Source: Rachycentron canadum
Taxonomy: Eukaryota > Chordata > Actinopteri > Carangiformes > Rachycentridae
Reading direction: 5' to 3'
Assembly (NCBI GenBank): GCA_038496675.1
Contig: CM076656.1
Coordinates: 18,005,662-18,069,661 of the forward strand
DNA length: 64,000 bases
A model generated the notes under the pieces. It ran no database searches and was not told the origin of the DNA. It saw nothing but the letters and a program-made list of their open reading frames with translations. The position numbers were made by a program, and so were the translations under genes. Position 1 is the stretch's first letter. Every line of letters begins with the position of its first letter. This document shows positions 1 to 11,917 of the stretch, piece after piece.

Positions 1-955
1 GTGAGAGGAGCAGCGCAGCTACTGCCGAATCCATGATGTGCAAAAAAAAAAAAAAAAAAGGCATTGACTGCTGTCTGTTCTTGTGTTAATTCAGGTTTTA
101 CCACCAGAGCCTGCACTCAGGTGGAATCCCAATGTTGTTGGCTCTCAGGTGCTCTGAGAGAAGCCCATGCAGAGCTGGGCCGTCATGCTAAGTGCACTGG
201 CTGCTCCTCAGATCTGTGCTGTGTGCTCTGCACACCAAGTACTGGCCCTTCAGGTAGAAAGGTTGGATTTTAAAGGCTTCAAAGGACGCTGGAAAGGAAG
301 CTGGCTGCAAATGAGCCTGTTGTCGCTACCTTAAACACACGCTTGAGGCAGCATCATTACTTTCATTGACCTTGAAAACATCAAGAGACAATAACGATGC
401 TGAAGTGTTTGGAGCCAGAGGGGCGATACAGGCACTGCTGTTTGAATTGAGATCTATATATTAAGACACATAACTCATATCAATATGGGAACATATTTCC
501 CAAAATGTTTAACTGTTCCTTTAAGCTACTGCAGCCCTTTGATACAAAACTCTGTCTGAGCTGTGTGATGTTTTGGAAAATATTAATGTAGTAATGATGA
601 ATAAAATCCACACTTGGATTCAACAATAAATAGTGGTGTCAGGATTCAATATGTTCCTGTAGAAAAATAAGTAGAAATAAGTCGAATGTGCCTCACATTT
701 CCATTTCAAATGATCATAAGATTTACCATTAGTAATTCATATTACACTGTATTGGGGACTTCAGAATAAAACAGATTTCTTTTTTAATGATTTCAGCGTT
801 TATAATATCACAAGAACAATCAGACGTCATAAACACACAAATAATACAGTGCTTTTTCTAAGCTAATTGCGATATTTAAGTTTTGCAACTTCATACATAT
901 ATTCATCTCTCTTCAAAAGGGCTACCAGTAAACCAACAACATGGGTGTAGGTATA
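1..955. other. Unassigned DNA, no supported gene
   Basis: An A-rich run at about 43-59 is followed by a 69-codon open frame at 64-273. That frame is cysteine-rich, but I recognise no family and see no downstream exon that extends it. The rest is AT-rich with no coding character. It could be intronic or distal 3' sequence of a gene outside the window. Confidence 0.5.
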
Positions 956-1303
956 GGGATAAACTAATAAATCCAAGGGATACAGCAAATAAAAACTAAA
1001 AAAACAAACAAAACAAAACAAAGAAACAAATGGGAGTGGCGGAGGGAGTCTTGTTTACTGGGAAGAATATGTTGAATAATCAATATAAGTGAAGGAAAGC
1101 CAGATTTTATCATGTATATTTTTCAGTGATTCTGTTAGACACAGGGAAAAAACTAATAAAAACCATACAAAGAAACAATGGGTAGTGACAGAAGAAGTCT
1201 TGTTTACTGAGAAGAATATATTGAATAATCAATGTAAGTGAATGCAAGTGAGGGAAAGCCAGATTTTATCATTGTTGTAAGCCAGATTTTATCATTGTTG
1301 TAT
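956..1303 (+). repeat. Imperfect local direct duplication
   Basis: A segment around 959-1111 recurs at about 1147-1290. Both copies share an 'actaataaa' start, a 'caaagaaacaa' block, 'gtcttgtttactg', 'ttgaataatcaat' and 'gaaagccagattttatcat'. At the end of the second copy a 23-base unit is repeated head to tail (1256-1278 and 1279-1301). The copies differ by scattered substitutions and small indels, so the duplication is not recent. I see no terminal repeats that would suggest a transposon. Confidence 0.75.
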
Positions 1304-3490
1304 TTTTTCTAGATTTTCACCAAAATTTCTGGTGAGTTGTTGACAACATTTTATTGAGTTGGAGTCTGTACAGAACAATATTGTAAGATAAGATATGATT
1401 TATTATTTTATACCTTATTAAATAGAAAAACGGTTTGCATATAGTGAGTTCAATGCAGCTTACAGTGATTTGATTCCTCTCAAACATAATCAGAAACTGT
1501 GCGAGACATAATGAATCTTGGTGTTTTTCTTCAAGAATAAACCTCAACCTGATATCCAAAGTTTCCATTGCTGCTGATGTTCCAGCCTCACTTGGCTGTG
1601 GCATATGTTCAAATAGAGCAGGTCCGTCTCCTCTGCAGTCATTTCCAGTGTGACACATATCACACATACCTGCTGCTGATAAGCACAGTGTCTGAAACTG
1701 CCTGACTTGTTCATCGCAGCTAAGCTTCTCCAGCAAGCCTGAAAAATCCCATCATCCCATCGAGTTGAATTGTTCCAGAAATAAGAATTCATCCAATCAT
1801 GAAGACTCACCATCTCCAACTCTCTCCAAAGTCTTTTTCATTGTCAGCATCCATTAAAATAAGTGGTTAAAAGCACCTTTTATTATTATTATTATTATTA
1901 TTGTTATTATTTATTTAAATACAGGATTTTGTGTTGTGAGTCTTCAGTGACACCTGGTGGCCCCATTTGAATCCAGCATTTTCTGTCCAGGCTCCATAAC
2001 CTGAAACCACTGAACAGCATGTCCCTGACAAAAAAAAAAAAAAGAAAAAAAGATGTGTATATAATGAGATGAGATGTAGATAAAAAAACGAGGAAGTGGT
2101 GAGTCAGTGTGATAATCTTTTAATGTGTATAAGTGATCATTAAAATCATTTCAAAGCATGAAAGCTGATGAGAAAACAGCAATAATAAATGTTTGGTTTT
2201 GGGTGGTGGGTGATGCATGGTCGTCTCTTGGCCTTGATGGCTTAGTAGTTCTGCTGCTGTTTTCCATTTTTGTTCAAAAGGTGAATTCAGTTTCACCATA
2301 TGGCATTTGAAAAAATCTCTACCCACTTAATTACAGTGTCAATAGCAAGTCCTTTATTGCTTGTTAAAGCTTAATTAAAAGAAATTTTAATTAAATTTGA
2401 TTAAGCACCACTGTTAGACAGAAATGTCAAGATCTGCCAAGCTGATATTGTACTTCCTGATAAAGTTCTTGCACTTTTGAATTAGATATTTAAGCAAAAA
2501 AAAGTTAAATAAGCAATTATTTGGAATAGCTTCACTAAGTTTTATTTATTTTTCCTGCTCATTATGAACTATAAGCCTGAAAAACCAGACTTGACATGCA
2601 TTACTAATTGACTGATGATGCACAAGCAGCTGTTTCACCTCCTAAAATCAATTAACTCCACTCTTTGTGCGTCATTGTTTGCATTGTTCTTGCAAACAAT
2701 GCACTACAGCTACAGTGCTGTGTCTGTATTAAAGTTGTTTTTGATACAACCAAGCAAGTGAGCAAGCAGGCAGGCGGGTTGACAGGCAGGGCAGGCGAGA
2801 AGGCAGATACACAGGCAAACACAAGGGAACAAAAACAGGAACATAAGCAGAAACAAGAGCAGGAACAAGAAACAGACGAACTGACGACGCAGACTGATGC
2901 TGGAGATGTAAAATGGGAAACAGGTGATGTGGAGACAGAAGGTTTGTGGCCATCTGATGGGCAGAAGGAGAACGGCGGGTCTGGGGAGGGAACAAGGAAA
3001 TAGGAGAAATTAAAAGGAGCAGGAGAACAGGGGCTGATGGGAGACTGAGTGTGACACAGGAAAAGTGATAACAAACCCATGATTATATATATTTCTACTT
3101 TATTTTAGACTCTTCCACATTCATATATTCATTCCATATTCATCATTGTGTTTTAGCCTTTTTTCACCTTTATTTATTTTGGAAGAGTAACAGTAAATGT
3201 CAGAAAAGAGATAAAAGGGGTGTGTGACTCACAACAAAGGTCTGAGTATGAATCAAATGGGACGTAGCAGAGCATGATGTGCATCGCGTTGTTTGTGAAC
3301 GACCAAACACACAAGAGTACAATACTGTTTTAAATTCAAAACTGTAAAATAAAGGAAAGCAATAAAAGAAACAGATTTTTAATGACTCACAACAATATAT
3401 ATATTATTTTTTACTAGACATCTATATAAAACCACTGTTTTCACACTTCAGTCCTTCAGTACCTTTCACAAAGAATAAAAAATGTGACAC
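1304..3490. other. Gene-free stretch with simple repeats
   Basis: It holds an ATT triplet run at about 1880-1905, an A-rich run at 2030-2051 and a degenerate GCAAGCAG/GGCAGG-type low-complexity block at about 2750-2815. Frames across 2652-3080 are open on both strands only because the composition is repetitive. No exon-like segment with recognisable protein similarity was found. Confidence 0.5.
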
Positions 3491-3494
3491 AGCA

Positions 3495-3690
3495 AAAAGG
3501 TTCTGGGATCAAACCTGGGGCCTTTCTGTTTGCATGTTCTCCCTGTTAATTGGCAATTTTAACATGCCCATGTGTGAGTGAAGTTGTTAGTCTCTATATT
3601 TTACCAGTTTGACAGACTGTGACCCAACCCTGATCTCAGTGTCAGCTGGGATTCACAATCAGGATAAGCCCTGTGGCTAATGGGTGGATA
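3495..3690 (-). repeat. Relic of an abundant teleost dispersed repeat
   Basis: The sequence follows, in degraded form, a repeat I recognise from many fish introns. It shows 'gggatcaaacctggggcctttctg', 'gcatgttctccctg', 'ttaattgg', then 'gtcagctgggattcacaatcaggataagc' and 'taatgggtggat'. In the opposite orientation the same family appears at 29035-29280, and a third degraded copy lies near 52022-52262. The transposon class is not certain to me. Similarity is by memory of the consensus, not by a search. Confidence 0.65.
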
Positions 3691-4924
3691 TTTAGTGTTT
3701 TGTTCTCAGTGTCAAGTCTGCTTTGAGTGCTTTCCCTTCACTTTGCTGATGACAATATACTCACACGTCCTATGTGGTTGGTTGCAGAACACTGAGGTGC
3801 TGGTTCATCTGATTTCCATTAGATAAATGTTAGCTTTTCAATCCTTCAATCAATCAATTTGCTTTTTTTGAGCTCACTGTCAGTATCTACATATTTGCTC
3901 TCCTCTAGTCTTTGGCATATCCATCAACACTGTCACTATCAAGAGCTGCTGGATGAGCTGAACACTAAATGTCACATCCTCTGAATTTTTATTGCACTAT
4001 TTAACATAACATGATCTGGCTTTGAATTCTAACCTGTATAGAGAGTACAAAATATTTGGTCTCACAAAATAAAACCCATATTTCCATGTATTTCAACCCT
4101 TAAGATTTGTGTTGATGCTGCATTTGTCAACAACTTAGCAGTAGTTGTGAGCAGTGTGTCAAAGCACTAATAAAAATATAATAAAACATACTTGAATACG
4201 GGTTTAAATAGCTCATTAAGATACATTTATCACACGTAATGATTCATGTGTCTATGAAGCTGAATGAAATACACAAAGACGCCTGCTGTCCAGGTCTGCA
4301 ATGTCTTAAAGTTGAGGTAAATGACCAAATGTGCCTCCACTCTCTTTAATCCAGGGTGACGAGGTTTTGACTTCCCACGATGCCCCTCACTAATTACAGC
4401 CAAATGCTTCATGATGAGTCAGCATGTTTGCTTTTCTGCGAGGGTCTTTGCGTTCTCCGAACCTGACTGTCCTGCTGGCTTAATGTTCAAGCTCCTCGCA
4501 GAAAAGTGAGTCATTCTGCATAGCAGCCGTTTAATAAATCTTATGCCAAGTTAAATTGGCAGTGCAAGGCCCATTAAAAGCAAAAAAAAAAAATGCGGGG
4601 AAAAAAATACTCCTAGTTTTGTGATGAGCAGAGACAAATACATGTTCATGGTGCTGAGTTGTGTGTGAACCAAGAGATTGTTCAAACACTATTGGAGGAC
4701 ACAACAGAGCCACAACCATGCAACCCCTCACACTGGCATAACACTCCTGCTTTTTTACTTTGAAACACAATAAATTAGGGAAACTGCAGCAGCATAATTG
4801 ATCTTTCTGGTTATTTTTTACAGGTGCTGGTTGGATAGTTTCATCTTTTAGTTGTATGACATTAGAGATGAGAGATTTCAAAAGTCAAGCAATGTCGAGG
4901 AATCAGATACAAGACAGTACTACA

Positions 4925-5405
4925 ATAACAGCAGTTAGGAGATACACACTGACCCTTTCTTTGAACCCAAGCAGCAACCACCAAGGCAGAACTGCCAAAA
5001 ACTGCAGCTCGTAAAAGAGCCACTGGAAGTTGGCTCCAAAAGTGAGTCAGTCTCCACTGGCATCTCCAACTTGGATGTTAAAAGATCCAACTTTACAGCA
5101 GAAATAAACATGTTACAATCTGGTACAAAAACGGGTTTTGGTCTCTACAGCTAGTTTAATTTTCTTGACAACTGTATGGGGGTTAAATCTTTATTTAACT
5201 TAAACATTTAGATTTCATTAAGGCTCAAAGTTCTAATTAATTGAAGACATGCTGCTTTTAGTGACGGGTGAATGAGCCCATTTTTTAATTTGTGGCAGAG
5301 TCAGTCAAGATGGCGATGACGGGGCAGCCCACTCTGAACTTCAAAACCTTATGGAGACCTTACAGATCCTATGTCCATCTACTATATTTTACAGTCTATG
5401 GTTGA
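4925..5405 (+). repeat. Relic of a widespread teleost dispersed repeat
   Basis: Landmarks in order are 'actgccaaaaactgcagctc', 'ccactggaagttggctccaaaagtgag', 'ccaactttacagcagaaataaacatgtt', 'caagatggcgatgac', 'cccactctgaacttcaaaac' and 'ttttacagtctatggtt'. These match a repeat common in teleost introns and intergenic DNA. It is diverged and carries no open frame. I cannot assign it firmly to a class; it may be a non-autonomous DNA element. Confidence 0.65.
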
Positions 5406-7926
5406 ACCTCTGATAGATGGCAGCACCACACTAACCCCTATACCACTAGAATATCTCTTTTGCTGCCCAGCCATAGCCTTCATCTGAGCTTTGAGCCTTG
5501 ATAAAGGTCACGATTCTGTTAATCTCTGTGGGACAATAAATGAATCTCACACAGTTATAAAACACTGTTCCCTCTAGTTTCTCTGACGTCTACTTTGATG
5601 TGTGACTTGGTCATCAGGGAGGAAAGCCAGGAGCTGACAACTGTCCTCTAGTTCTCAGTTGTTACTGTCAGTTTAATTCAATTGCCACTCATGACCTGGC
5701 ACAGTCTGATCAAATTGTGTTGTGTCTGAACACCAGGGTTATGTCAGATGTTTGATCAGCTTAGGGTGAAGACTGGAGGTGATAGAAGCACAAGGAGGCC
5801 AACCCAACCAATCCGGTGAGGATTTTCCTCTCGGCTCAATTAAAATCTTTTTGACAATTTTTGCAACTGATTCCTCCCTTGGCACCAACTCCGCTCCATT
5901 AATAATTTACAAAATGAGGGAAAGTGTTTTGGTCAGACACAGAGTGACATAAAAGAAATGATGGAAGGGAGACAAGATGTGCGAGAACAGAGGAACAGAA
6001 GCTTTCTTACCTGTGAATCTTGGCACAGAAGTATTTTTGTGATTAGATGGAGACTCGAGGAAGGAAGCTGCAGTGCTGCTGCTGCCAAAAAGCCTGTATT
6101 ATGGGTTATTTTCCCATCTCGTTCAATCTACTCCTGCCTCCGTCTGTACCCTTGCAAGGCAGTCAGTCTATTACACCAGCCCTCATTTGATGCAGTCAAC
6201 AAAAGAATGTGATTGTGCTCCCATGCCTGTGCTTGCCTTACATTGTGACCATCCGCTCTGCTGCCGGTCATTACAGCACGCAGCATATACTGTGACACCA
6301 CACTTGAAGGTGTAATGTCACCTGGGAGAAGATTTCATCAGGAGTCACCTTGTTGGATGATTTGTGACCATTAGGCCTGAGAAAGCTTTAGAAGAAGATT
6401 TCATTGTCACATTGAGAGGGCAAGACATCCCGTTTTCACAGTGAGAAGAGACACAACTCAGACACAGGCTCAGAAATTCAGTACATACTGTTTGGAAATT
6501 TTGTTTTTGTTGTTTTTGTTGTGTTTTTGTCTCCAGAAACACAAAGAAAGTTGAATTGAATTGAAGTAAGTAAATCTGTTTATTGAATGGATTTTTTTCC
6601 TCACAGTTATTTTTTGTGGAAACAGGAAATACTTTAGGGAATCATCATCTGATTTAATGGGAGAGAAAAACAGTTTTATTTCATGAGCTGCTCAAAAAGG
6701 ATTCCTATCTGCTCTTCAGGGAGGAAATGTAATGGGATTTTGATTACACTAGAAGAAGAAAAGCCACAGTTAAATCCCACCTTTTGTAGTATTTCACTAG
6801 GAGCTTTGACAGAGACTAGATTGAACCTGTTTTTGACTCTCCGCACTCTTCTTTCCACTTTGCCATGATTTCTGAAAGACAAGGCAAAAGAGAGTGAAGG
6901 GGACTTTTGACACAACTTCTGTTAAGCAAGAAATTACAGAGGAAATTAACTTTTGGAGGATGGAAATAAGTCAGCATTTCTTTAAATTTCAGACATGATA
7001 AAACATAAAAGAAGGTAGAGTAACAACTTAAAAAATTATCTGAAGGAAATGCCACACAGATTTATTGAAGCTTCCAGTAACGGATGGATGGGAAATTATC
7101 GGGCATGAATGCAATAAAGATGTATACAAGATGAAAACCGTGACTGTGAAGGCAACAAATGTGCAAAATACCGCAAAACAACAGTAAGTTCACTTGTGTT
7201 TCTTTGAGATAATCATGACTATACACACAGGAAGTGCTTGGTGAAGCTATTCCAAACTCTGGGGTGAAGTTCGGAGATGATATCTTTATGCTGGTCTGGG
7301 AGTCTGGGAGCGATAAGCTTAGAGGGTCAGTGACTGCACTCTCTTACTGTGAGGCCATGAACTGATGCTCTGAAATGCATGTATGCAACTAGTCCATTCT
7401 TTCTGCTGCTTTTCTCTTCCAGAGAGCATTTTCTTCCTGTCACTGACATCTGCTCCTTGTTGTGATTGAGGTGCTGTGAAGAATGTCTAGTATGAAGTAT
7501 GAAGCAACTTGGCTTCCTTATCAGGGAAATTGTGCAATCATCATCTAAAGGCTCAAACTTTCCTCCCTGCTGAGACAAAATATTTCTTAGACATATTTTG
7601 CCTGGATAGTAAGTTGTTCCCAAAGACTGGGCAGGGCTATAACCACCAAGTCCTTAAGAGTGAGTGAACAGCTACTGCAAATAGATGGTTATGTTTTGTC
7701 GGAAGAGAGAATCTCCACAATAAAATTGAATTTGTTGTTGAATGAAAACTTGCCCAAACACAATTTAGGGAGAGACATGGAGTGGGCAACGTGAGCTGCT
7801 GTAGTGGAAAAAATCTGAAAAGACCAGAGGTGTGTAAGTCTGTGCACCTATAATGTATGAAATGTATCAACACACAGTTGCAAAATGTAATTTCTTTGAA
7901 ATTTCCTCAAGGACATCACATCACAA
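5406..7926. other. Gene-free AT-rich stretch
   Basis: Several short open frames of 60-98 codons occur on both strands, but none has a recognisable domain, splice context or supporting neighbour. No tRNA-like or other RNA gene was noticed. A GTTTTTGTT-type run lies at about 6500-6530. Confidence 0.45.
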
Positions 7927-8711
7927 CTCTGTATAAAGTAAGCGTTTGAGAAAGAAATTGTCAGTTTGTAACAACCCCACATGGAAGTGTGATAACAAAC
8001 TCAGAGAGACACACTTCTGTTTGTGAGCCTTTTTTCAAATACAGTTTTTACAGAGTTTTTTCGACCATAAGGTGAGTAAAAAAGACTAGAGATGGAAGGA
8101 TGACTGAAGAAAATTTGGTGAGAAGAAGAGCAGGGGCCTTAGATGTTTAGAGAAAGATGAACATCAATGTTGAGCTGTCTGAAGGTGTGACTGGCCTGAT
8201 GTTGAGGGGGTTGAAATATTCACTATTTTCAAAAGTTATTGTGTATTTGTCCATTATCTACACAGAAATCCATGATGACAAAGTGTAAACATTATTATTT
8301 TTTTATTTTATTTGCAAATGTATTAAAAATCAACAGCTGAATCCTCTCATCTATAGAAGTATTCAGATCCTTAAGTCAGGACTTTGTAGAATCACTTTTG
8401 GCAGCTTTCATAGCTTTGGGTTTTCTTGTCTCCACAAGCTTGATTTGAGCAGTTTCTCCTGTTCACTTTCTATCAGATTTGATAGAAAGTGTCTGAACTG
8501 CCATATTCATAACTCCTTAGATGTTCTATGGTTTTAGGTCTGGGCCACACAAGAAGTTGGCTGTTCTTGGCCGTGTGCATCAGTCATACTTGTGCTGAAA
8601 GTGATCTGTTGCCTCGTTCTGAAGTCATGAGCACTCTGACCTCATTCATTCTGCCCTCGCAGCTCTGACCAGTCTCCTTGTCCCTGCTGCTGATCCTGTA
8701 CCACCACCATG
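7927..8711 (+). repeat. Left arm of a large inverted repeat
   Basis: The segment from 'ctctgtataaagtaagcg' (7927) to 'gtaccaccaccatg' (8711) recurs as its reverse complement at 9260-9833. The left arm has about 214 extra bases (roughly 8233-8446) that the right arm lacks. The outer part (7927-8232) is not obviously Tc1-like. The inner part (8447-8711) is degraded Tc1 transposase sequence. Divergence between arms is low, for example aacatcaatg against aacattgacg, so the duplication is much younger than the Tc1 relic. Confidence 0.9.
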
Positions 8712-10005
8712 CCTCACCATATTGGCATGATACTTGCCAGGTGATAAACAATGCCTGGAGTTGAGGATTTGTCTCATCGGACCAGAGAATCTTTTTTTCT
8801 CATGCATTCCTCAGTTTCACTGTTTCCAAACAGACTGTTAATGAAAGTGACCTCTGTGATTAATGGAGTACTGCTGAGGTGGATGTCCTTCTGGCAAGTT
8901 CCCCCTTCTGGAGAGGATCTCTGAAACTACAGTGTCTGTTGGGTTCTTGTTCACCTACCTGATCCCTGAACTCCATTCCCTCCCTCCTTACTCATCTTGG
9001 CTGGACAGTCAACTCTTGGAACAATCCTGGTGGTTTCAAACTTCTTCCATTACAAAAGTATTGAGGTCACTGTCTTCCTGGAAACATTAGCGTTTTAGAA
9101 ACAGCTTTTATATCCTTGCCCTCATCTGTGTCTCCCCAGTTTTATGCTGGTCTACATAAAGTGCCTTAAACTTGAGGGTTGATGTTGTCCTGACCCGGTG
9201 TGAATTGTGGGACCTTACGCTTATATGTGTTATTGCACCTATAAGCACCTTTTAACCACCATGGTGGTGGTACAGGATCAGCAGCAGGGACAAGGAGACT
9301 GGTCAGAGCTGCGAGGGCAGAATGAATGAGGTCAGAGTGCTCATGACTTCAGAACGAGGCAACAGATCACTTTCAGCACAAGTATGACTGATGCACACGG
9401 CCAAGAACAGCCAACTTCTTGTGTGGCCCAGACCTAAAACCATAGAACATCTAAGGAGATATGAATATGGCAGTTCAGACACTTTCTATCAAATCTGATA
9501 GAAAGTGAACAGGAGAAACTGCTCTGAAAAAGTGAATATTTCAACCCTCTCAACATCAGGCCAGTCACACCTTCAGACAGCTCAACATTGACGTTCATCT
9601 TTCTCTAAACATCTAAGGCCCCTGCTCTTCTTCTCACCAAATTTTCTTCAGTCATCCTTCCATCTCTAGTCTTTTTTGCTCGCCTTGTGGTCGAAAAAAC
9701 TGTATTTGTCGAAAAATTGTATTTGAATAAAGGCTCACAAACAGAAGTGTGTCTCTCTGAGTTTGTTATCACACTTCCATGTGGGGTTGTTACAAACTGA
9801 CAATTTCTTTTTCAAATGCTTACTTCATACAGAGCACCTATAAGCACCTTTCTAAACTATGTCCAATTAATTCAATTTGCCACAGGTGGACTGCGATGAA
9901 GTTCTAGAAACATCTCATGGTTGACTAAAGCAAACAGGATGCACCTGATCACAATGTGTAAAGCATCTGAATACTTTTTAAATGAGAGATTTCAGTTTTT
10001 GAATT
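8233..10005 (-). mobile_element. Degraded Tc1/mariner-like transposon, split by an inverted duplication
   Basis: Read on the minus strand, the sequence resembles fish Tc1-like elements. Landmarks include the end-type sequence 'cagaaatccatgatgacaaagtg' (about 8263-8285), 'tattcagatccttaagtcag', 'cttttggcag', 'ggtctgggccac', 'cttggccgtgtgcatc', 'accaccatgcctcacc', 'ggaccagagaatc', 'gatgtccttctgg', 'gggttcttgttcacct', 'ctggtggtttcaaacttcttccatt' and, after the interruption, 'ccacaggtggac', 'gaaacatctca', 'acaggatgcacctga' and 'ctgaatactttt'. The transposase frame is destroyed by indels and stops, so no function is expected. Positions 9253-9833 are a later inverted copy of upstream DNA inserted into it. 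Confidence 0.85.
9260..9833 (-). repeat. Right arm of the inverted repeat (inserted inverted copy)
   Basis: This is the reverse complement of 7927-8232 joined to 8447-8711. The join lies near 9522-9535. The copy is bounded by an 18-base direct repeat, GCACCTATAAGCACCTTT, at 9235-9252 and 9834-9851. The flanking Tc1 relic continues across the copy in its original orientation. The inner boundary is a short palindrome, ACCACCATGGTGGT (about 9255-9268). Confidence 0.88.
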
Positions 10006-11150
10006 TAATAGATTATGGGTTATGGGTTATTGGTTATGGTTCATTTAGCTTAAGAAGTAGTTAAAAACATTGAAGCATGTGAGGGGAGGGCAAAATAGTT
10101 AGCTTGAGTTTACATTAGCACAATTACTAACACTGTGTCAGCCTCTGCCAGTTTCAGGCTAACAAACTGCATCAAAAAATAAATTATGCTAACTATACAC
10201 ACGTTGTGCTATATCTGCTTGTCTATGATTTTGCTGCACAACACACTCTGCATTTGAGTCAGGGTCTGACTCAGGCTCAAACATTTAGCTGAGTCTGATG
10301 TTTCCTCATTAACTATCTTGATATCACCCACCCATTTGCTTGGCCAATCAGGATCACCGATCCTTTCTCACAGTGGGCAGAGACCCTTTAAAGCCTGAAC
10401 AGAAGGTGTAAATTCGGTTTGTTGACTTAGTGTTAACAGAGGTCTCTGCAACACCTCAGGCCCATTGGCCTCCAGAAAGCATCGTCCGTGTCACAGTTTA
10501 TGTAAAAACCTTATTCATCTTTCCGAAATCAGAAAAACACACTTAAATAAATGACTGGTAAATGAACTGGTAAAATAAGCACCTGTTTTTGAAATGAAGC
10601 ATGCCTGGCCCCGTCCTCTTTCTTATCACTGTGGGCCGCATAGCCCGAGGTTGTTAAACCAACTGTCATCAGAAAAAAAAAAAAAAAAATGAAGGTGTGA
10701 CTGCCTCAAAAATAGGATATTGCTTTGAAACACAGTCTGACTCTCCAGTCCAAGCAATCAGAATATAAATAGCCTCTTTGCTACAAAGAAACAACAAATT
10801 CTGATATTTTAATAATACAGCTCAGTTGTGAAATTTGCCATTAGGTAAAGAATGAACAAGTAGATGATAAATCTCACCTTCATTCTACCTGTTTTGAATG
10901 ATTTCTCCAACATCAAACACTTGATTAAAATATGCAGCTGCAGCCTGCTTGTTTGAGATATTGGGATATTTTTTGGGGGGGGGGACTCTTTTTGGTTTTC
11001 TCACATTGTGCAGCATAAAGAAAATGACCTCAGCAGGTGATCTCACGCTGCCTGTTTCTACAGAGCAAACACAAGCAGCAGGATGGTTAAACAACAGAAA
11101 GTAAACAGGGTGAACAAGGCCGGGAGGTTTTCTAGCATATGTGAATTTTT
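10006..11150. other. Intergenic DNA upstream of ptgfr
   Basis: No coding segment was recognised. It contains an A run at about 10673-10689 and a G run at about 10976-10983. The last few hundred bases precede the putative ptgfr leader exon and may hold regulatory sites, but I cannot name one with confidence. Confidence 0.45.
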
Positions 11151-11269
11151 GGAGAGCAACATGTAATAATACACAGTCACACTTTTTTTTAAATTTTTTT
11201 TATTTAAAGTTGCGTAATCACACGAACCAGTGCCGAGACTATTACGGCAACAGGTTTGTCAGCAGTCGT

Positions 11270-11347
11270 GCGCTTTGTAGCTCCCAGCCACTGTCTCTTT
11301 GCAGGGTGAGACAGATGTGTGCAGCTGGTCTGTGCGCTCCCTCTCCC

Positions 11348-11385
<38 letters not shown>

Positions 11386-11528
11386 GGCAGGACGGAAGGA
11401 AGCGGTTTGGGGACATTCAGTGGCTTTTACTGTGGACGCCACTTTGTTTCACTGACTAACGGACAAGCCGGAGAGCGACGGGAGCTGCTGACTTATGGAG
11501 AGTCGTGTGAGAGGAGACCACACCTGAG
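11270..11528 (+). other. ptgfr: Putative 5' non-coding exon of ptgfr
   Basis: A GC-richer block ends in a good splice donor, CTGAG|GTAAGAC (exon end 11528). The next acceptor, TTTCCTTCAG (ending 11903), opens directly into the ptgfr start exon. Mammalian PTGFR also has a non-coding first exon. The block contains an interrupted CT microsatellite (about 11340-11386). The 5' limit is a guess; no core promoter motif was firmly identified. Confidence 0.5.
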
Positions 11529-11917
11529 GTAAGACACTGTACCAGAGATTCTCTTTAATTACCAGAAGTGACCGGACTTCTGAGTCTTTTCAGAATAAAA
11601 TGATATGTTTCCAATTTTGACGAAAGTAGCTTAAGGTAGTTATGCTCCAACTGTGATGGAAATATGTCTCACCATCTCAAATGAGTAAGTCAAAAGTGAT
11701 TGTGCACTTTTGTGAATATTTTATTACAAAGCTGAGTCTGTTACAAATCAATGAAAGTATGAGTTTTAGTTGAAATGTTCGCGTTTTATGTAAATCTGTC
11801 ATCTCTCTAAATTTTAAATAGCCCTTTTTAAAGTTTTATTCCAAACCAGTATTTTGGAACAAACAAGTAATACAGACAATTCTCTATTTACTCTTTCCTT
11901 CAGATTTTATTTCCACC

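Noticed and set aside
64..273. Cysteine-rich 69-codon frame at the left edge
   Set aside because: It looks a little like a secreted peptide by cysteine count, but has no signal peptide and no recognisable cysteine pattern.
2652..3080. Overlapping open frames on both strands, up to 142 codons, with Q/E/K-rich or S/C/P-rich translations
   Set aside because: The sequence is a low-complexity purine-rich block. Frames are open on both strands because of composition, and no domain, splice site or neighbour supports a gene.
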